Source: Candidatus Aminicenantota bacterium (lineage in GTDB: Bacteria; Acidobacteriota; Aminicenantia; UBA2199). Taken from it: 17,075 nt of DNA. Numbering within the stretch: position 1 is the stretch's first letter; each line of letters starts with the position of its first letter. Where the stretch lies: the NCBI GenBank assembly GCA_020355945.1, contig CP070627.1, forward strand, positions 344,009 through 361,083, read 5' to 3'. Position numbers and translations under genes: made by a program. Below the pieces are notes generated by a model, which saw only the letters and a program-made list of their open reading frames with translations, was not told where the DNA came from and ran no database searches. Of this stretch, positions 14,173 to 17,075 are shown in pieces.

Positions 14173-14242
14173 ACAGTTAATATAAAAGGATTTCCGGTCA
14201 TTCCCGGGTTTTTCTTTTTTTTACAGTTATATAGGGGATTTC
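14173..14242. repeat. Imperfect direct repeat in HU / metallophosphatase gap
   Basis: ACAGTTAATATAAAAGGA with TTTC (14173-14194) recurs 50 bp on as ACAGTTATATAGGGGATTTC (14223-14242). TTACAGT (14221-14227) and ACTGTAA (14260-14266) also form a 7-bp inverted repeat. The ~300-bp gap 14040-14339 has no gene. These could be operator sites or remnants. Confidence 0.35.
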
Positions 14243-14309
14243 AATTAATCAAACCATTCACTGTAACTTCGTGGCTAAAATTAGAATTCCTGGAACAAGG
14301 CAGGGGTGA

Positions 14310-14339
14310 TTGCAGAAACGGGTGTTTTAATGGTATGAT
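14310..14339 (+). promoter_or_regulatory. Possible promoter of the metallophosphatase
   Basis: TTGCAG (14310-14315), an 18-bp spacer and TATGAT (14334-14339). The predicted start (~14346) coincides with the second in-frame ATG, which would make the mRNA leaderless. No SD is seen before either ATG. Confidence 0.35.
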
Positions 14340-15320
14340 ATGGACATGATAGGAAACAACGGACATTACGATATCATTGGCGATGTTCACGGCCATGCGG
14401 AAATTCTTGAGAGTCTATTGAAAAAGCTGGGATACAAGAACCAGCATGGATGCCGCCGGCATCCTGACCGGATCGCCATTTTCCTGGGTGACCTGATCGA
14501 CCGGGGACCGGAAAATTTCAGAGTCCTGGAGATTGTAAAGCCAATGGTGGATGAAGGCTGTGCCTTGATCATAATGGGGAACCACGAGTATAATGCCTTA
14601 TGCTATCATACCCGGGACAATGACGGTCGATTTTTAAGGCCCCACAATCAAAAAAATATTATCCAACACAAAGAAGTATTAGAAGAAATTGAAACCAGGG
14701 GACAATCTCAGTGGCACGTATACCTGGAGTGGTTCCGTAAGATGCCGCTGTTTTTGGAAATGGAAGGTTCCAGGATAGTGCATGCCTGTTGGCACCAGTG
14801 GAGTGTGGATTTTATTAAAAAAAGTAATACCAGGGATAACCAGGGACGTTTGACCGATGATTTCTTGATACAATCAGCCCAAAAGGGAACAGGAGCGTTT
14901 AATGCCGTGGAGGCCTTATTAAAAGGCCTGGAGATCATGCTTCCTCCCGGCCATGCCGGCGTCTTTGACAGGGACAACAATCTCCGTAAAGAGTTACGCT
15001 TAAAATGGTGGATGAACCCTAATGAATTCAAAACCCTGAAAACCTATGGACATGCCGTTCGCGCCGATTATAATGCATTCGAAAGAATCGTGGGGCTTGA
15101 AATTCCCGGGGATATTTTAGAGCAGGTTAAAATGATAGGAGAAACAGCAAGCACAGCCAATACTCCTGTTTTTTTCGGTCATTACTGGTTTACAGGGAAG
15201 CCGCGGTTATTGACAGAAACAGCAGCCTGCCTGGATTACAGTGCAGCCAGGGGGGGTAAGTTGGTATGTTATCGTTGGGACGGCGAACAAACCCTTACTC
15301 CAACCAAATTTGTTTTTTGA
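14340..15320 (+). CDS. Calcineurin-like metallophosphatase (PPP superfamily)
   Basis: A 326-aa soluble phosphoesterase with the full dimetal motif set: GDVHGH (residues 14-19), GDLIDRGP (50-57), GNHEYN (80-85), then H148 in IVHACW and H281 in FFGHYWF. The motif order is that of PrpA/B, Pnkp-phosphatase-like and diadenosine-tetraphosphatase-like enzymes. Protein phosphatase or Ap4A-type hydrolase activity are both possible and cannot be separated by eye. At 326 aa it is longer than PrpA/ApaH relatives, with a ~110-residue insert (about 160-270) before the last histidine. The start is uncertain: the ATG at 14340 or at 14346 both fit, and neither has an SD. The conserved fold begins at HYDIIGDVHGH. 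A lipoprotein-like gene follows 57 bp downstream. Confidence 0.9.
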   Translation: MDMIGNNGHYDIIGDVHGHAEILESLLKKLGYKNQHGCRRHPDRIAIFLGDLIDRGPENFRVLEIVKPMVDEGCALIIMGNHEYNALCYHTRDNDGRFLRPHNQKNIIQHKEVLEEIETRGQSQWHVYLEWFRKMPLFLEMEGSRIVHACWHQWSVDFIKKSNTRDNQGRLTDDFLIQSAQKGTGAFNAVEALLKGLEIMLPPGHAGVFDRDNNLRKELRLKWWMNPNEFKTLKTYGHAVRADYNAFERIVGLEIPGDILEQVKMIGETASTANTPVFFGHYWFTGKPRLLTETAACLDYSAARGGKLVCYRWDGEQTLTPTKFVF

Positions 15321-15329
15321 AAAAAAAAC

Positions 15330-15358
15330 TTGCAAAAAAAATCCGAATCTAGTATTTA
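15330..15358 (+). promoter_or_regulatory. Possible promoter of the WxxGxW protein
   Basis: TTGCAA (15330-15335), a 17-bp spacer and TATTTA (15353-15358). The -35 is good and the -10 weak. A GGAGG SD (15368-15372) follows just before the ATG at 15378. Confidence 0.35.
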
Positions 15359-15377
15359 TTTAGTTTGGAGGACACTG

Positions 15378-15677
15378 ATGATTAAGAAAATAATCAATTT
15401 CGTTTTGGCATTGGTATTTAGTTTTAGTTTATTTAATTGTATGCCGGTGAGGCCTGCTGTTGGACCGCCCCCGCCTCCCAGGAAAGAAGTGCGACCGCCC
15501 AAACCTGGCCCCAAATATATATGGATTTCCGGCCACCATGAGTGGCGTAACGGACGCTGGGTCTGGATCAGCGGGCACTGGGTAAAAGCAAAGCCGGGTA
15601 AAGTTTGGGTGAAAGGGCACTGGGTCAAACGCGGCAACCGCTGGGTCTGGATCCCCGGCCACTGGGCAAAAAAATAG
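15378..15677 (+). CDS. Putative exported lipoprotein with WxxGxW (YXWGXW-type) repeats
   Basis: A 99-aa exported protein. Residues 1-20 form a signal peptide (basic MIKK, then hydrophobic). C21 in LFNC could be a lipobox, although asparagine at -1 is atypical, so it may instead be an ordinary signal. A proline-rich linker (28-45) leads to a tandem repeat of 14 residues, WISGHHEWRNGRWV and variants, occurring three times plus a partial fourth ending WIPGHWAKK. The repeats match the WXXGXW (PF12779) family, whose role is unknown. The nucleotide period is exactly 42 bp, showing recent expansion by unit duplication. The start at 15378 is chosen for its GGAGG SD and signal peptide; an upstream in-frame ATG at 15330 lacks both. 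It is rich in Trp, His, Lys and Arg. Confidence 0.8.
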   Translation: MIKKIINFVLALVFSFSLFNCMPVRPAVGPPPPPRKEVRPPKPGPKYIWISGHHEWRNGRWVWISGHWVKAKPGKVWVKGHWVKRGNRWVWIPGHWAKK

Positions 15678-15724
15678 CAGATAACCACCCTAAATCCACC
15701 GTCTAATTTTATATATTTTTAATT

Positions 15725-15758
15725 TTAGCCACGAAGATACACGAAGGGACACGAAGAA
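15725..15758. repeat. TTAGCCACGAAG / ACACGAAG microrepeat, copy 1
   Basis: TTAGCC followed by three ACGAAG units spaced by ATAC and GGAC. The 34 bp match the copy at 16930-16963 at 32 positions. Intergenic, no product. Confidence 0.8.
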
Positions 15759-15809
15759 AGATTGTTGATGAACGCTGATGAACATGATGGCCATGATAAA
15801 AGGCTCCCC

Positions 15810-15876
15810 TAATAAAAAGTTTTGGGAAGTCCAGGAACCCTTTTTCAAAAGGGTTCTTGGCCGCCGGAGGCAAAAG
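15810..15876 (+). repeat. Dispersed hairpin repeat, copy B
   Basis: AATAAAAAGTTTTGGG and GTCCAGG lead to a 14-bp hairpin, CCAGGAACCCTTTT (15831-15844) with AAAAGGGTTCTTGG (15847-15860, one G-U pair), then CCGCCGGAGGCAAAA. The ends match copy A; the stem core does not. Confidence 0.75.
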
Positions 15877-15905
15877 TGACGGTGGATTTAGGCCTCGCCG
15901 TGGGC

Positions 15906-15934
15906 TTTTAAAAATTTGCGTTTTGGTATATAAT
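15906..15934 (+). promoter_or_regulatory. Possible promoter of the PP2C/SpoIIE gene
   Basis: A perfect TATAAT (15929-15934) with only a weak TTTTAA 17 bp upstream (15906-15911). It falls just outside the right end of the 204-bp element. Confidence 0.4.
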
Positions 15935-15966
15935 TGGAGAACTTATAAAGGAGAATAAGCTGGGTA

Positions 15967-16902
15967 ATGAAAGACAAGAGTACATTAGGAAATATAAAAA
16001 ACAGCGACAGCGTTGATTTTTTGCAGGCTGAGCTGAAAAATTTCCAGGAGATTGCCGGGCATATTAAGCCGTCCTCCGGTGAGATACCGGTAATTCCCGG
16101 GATTGAGTTGTATGGTGAAGTCATTCCTTTTAATGGTATTGTTGGCGGGGATCACATTACTTATGTGGATTTTAATAAACGTTATGACCTGGAAAAGCGC
16201 ATCCGGGAAGCCCAAACGCAGAACCGACCGGACATCGTAGAAAAATTACAACTTAACAAACGAAGAGCGGGGGTATTGTTAGCAGATGCAGCGGGACACA
16301 ACATTACCGATGCTCTTTTAACTGCCATGCTGCACCAGGCCGTTTTAACCGGTGTCCAATATGAATTAAAACAACACGGTGAAGTGACCTCTGAGTTATT
16401 TGAAATTATCAATACCCGGTTTTTCAACTCTTCCAGTCTTAGCAAATTCATCACCTTGATCTATGGAGAGATATGGGACAACGGGAATTTTCGTTTTGTC
16501 AATGCGGGTCATCCACCGCCGTGGGTATTTTCCAATAAATACGAAAGATTGATAAAAGTTTGTAAAAACCAGATTATTCATTTTCCTCCCATTGGCACGA
16601 TGCCCTCTGGCGAGGATATTGACTCCGGCCGGCATTTCAGCCACCTGGGATATAAGAAAAGATATTCCATCAATGTAATCAACCTGATGGGGTGGGGTGA
16701 TATTCTTTTGCTGTACACCGATGGCTTTTACGAGCACACCGACGATAGGGGAACCGATTATTTTCCCAAAAAAGTAGAAGAAATTTTGAGGCGAATAAAA
16801 AATGATCCTGCCAAAGATATCTATTTCAAAATAAAAGAGGATTTATTGGCCTTTGGTAAACCGTCGGATGATATCACCTTCGTGGTGATTAAAAAAGTAT
16901 AA
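15967..16902 (+). CDS. PP2C-family SpoIIE/RsbU-like serine phosphatase
   Basis: A 311-aa cytosolic phosphatase of the SpoIIE (PF07228) type. Metal-binding aspartates are present: D62 in VGGDHITYVDF, D107 in VLLADAAGHN, D252 in LLLYTDGFYE and D302 in PSDDITFVVI. The NAGHPPPWV block (179-187) is also present. These enzymes usually dephosphorylate anti-sigma-factor antagonists or related regulators. No sensor domain (PAS, GAF, HAMP, receiver) is attached, only ~40 N-terminal residues, so input may come from a partner. An unusual charged helical insert (about residues 71-100) separates the first two metal motifs. The ADAAGHN motif departs from the common GDVSGHG. AAGGAG (15948-15953) is 13 nt from the ATG, rather far. 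No kinase, anti-sigma or STAS partner lies in the window. Confidence 0.9.
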   Translation: MKDKSTLGNIKNSDSVDFLQAELKNFQEIAGHIKPSSGEIPVIPGIELYGEVIPFNGIVGGDHITYVDFNKRYDLEKRIREAQTQNRPDIVEKLQLNKRRAGVLLADAAGHNITDALLTAMLHQAVLTGVQYELKQHGEVTSELFEIINTRFFNSSSLSKFITLIYGEIWDNGNFRFVNAGHPPPWVFSNKYERLIKVCKNQIIHFPPIGTMPSGEDIDSGRHFSHLGYKKRYSINVINLMGWGDILLLYTDGFYEHTDDRGTDYFPKKVEEILRRIKNDPAKDIYFKIKEDLLAFGKPSDDITFVVIKKV

Positions 16903-16929
16903 AGAACTACTATGAAAATACCTAAAAAA

Positions 16930-16963
16930 TTAGCCACGAAGTTACACGAAGGGACACAAAGAA
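16930..16963. repeat. TTAGCCACGAAG / ACACGAAG microrepeat, copy 2
   Basis: TTAGCC plus ACGAAG, ACGAAG and ACAAAG units with TTAC and GGAC spacers. It differs from the copy at 15725 at two of 34 positions. It lies directly downstream of the phosphatase gene. Confidence 0.8.
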
Positions 16964-16969
16964 GAGATC

Positions 16970-17004
16970 AGTAGGCAGTAGGTAGTAAGTAGTAGGTAGT
17001 ATAA
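16970..17004. repeat. Heptamer microrepeat (AGTAGGT)n
   Basis: Five 7-bp units: AGTAGGC, AGTAGGT, AGTAAGT, AGTAGGT, AGTATAA. GATGAC-type short repeats follow to about 17030. No gene is seen from 16903 to the window end. Confidence 0.8.
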
Positions 17005-17075
17005 AGATGACATAAGACAGATGACGGATGACAGCTTATTGGTCCACCATGTCATGGGGTTTAAATCTGTGTAAT

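Larger units (their letters stand above)
15689..15892. mobile_element. 204-bp non-coding element with 15-bp terminal inverted repeats
   Basis: CCTAAATCCACCGTC (15689-15703) and its perfect reverse complement GACGGTGGATTTAGG (15878-15892) bound a 174-bp interior with no gene. The interior holds an ACACGAAG microrepeat (15725-15758), GATGAAC repeats (15769-15783) and hairpin repeat copy B (15810-15876). The layout is like a miniature inverted-repeat element, but no target-site duplication was found, so mobility is unproven. Confidence 0.5.

Noticed and set aside
16970..17004. CRISPR array
   Set aside because: Units are 7 bp with no spacers, far from a 24-40-bp repeat with unique spacers. The same applies to 9427-9493.

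Overview
The window reads as chromosome of a free-living bacterium of moderate-to-low GC. It is densely coded, with good Shine-Dalgarno (SD) sequences and sigma70-like promoters. The taxon cannot be fixed from sequence alone. Folate/FAD-type TrmFO next to a Xer recombinase, a possible lipoprotein with WxxGxW repeats, and intergenic gaps filled with short-period microrepeats give an impression of a deep-branching phylum such as Acidobacteriota / Candidatus Aminicenantes. This is an impression, not a demonstrated placement.

Layout. (1) 1-2026, minus: leucyl aminopeptidase (M17), then a DUF151 bifunctional-nuclease-family protein with its own promoter. (2) 2204-3058, minus: a CPBP-type membrane protease homologue whose EExxxR motif reads IExxxR. 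(3) 3168-4869, plus: extended -10 promoter, a possible 15-codon leader ORF, a 71-aa membrane protein, and an overlapping SDR dehydratase/epimerase fused to a C-terminal membrane domain. (4) 4953-8617, minus: a three-gene cassette of cytosolic papain-like C1 peptidase, unrecognised 438-aa protein and alpha/beta hydrolase. It has a strong promoter and a roughly 200-nt structured leader whose start resembles the core of a c-di-GMP-I (GEMM) riboswitch. (5) 8759-9272: a two-domain zf-TFIIB-like protein (plus) converging on tRNA-Arg(UCG) (minus). (6) 9285-9537: a 250-bp mosaic of repeat modules. (7) 9535-14114, minus: an operon-like run of HU, tandem UspA, dprA, trmFO and xerC. (8) 14334-16902, plus: metallophosphatase, WxxGxW-repeat protein and SpoIIE/PP2C phosphatase, with a 204-bp non-coding element bounded by perfect 15-bp inverted repeats before the phosphatase. 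(9) 16903-17075: more microrepeats, no gene.

The most interesting points are the papain/orphan/hydrolase cassette with its riboswitch-like leader, and a dispersed hairpin repeat whose stem changes sequence between copies while keeping its pairing. HU, UspA, dprA, trmFO and xerC form a DNA-handling, stress and tRNA-modification cluster resembling the Firmicutes dprA-topA-trmFO-xerC order, but without topA. All assignments are by eye from motifs; no database search was run.
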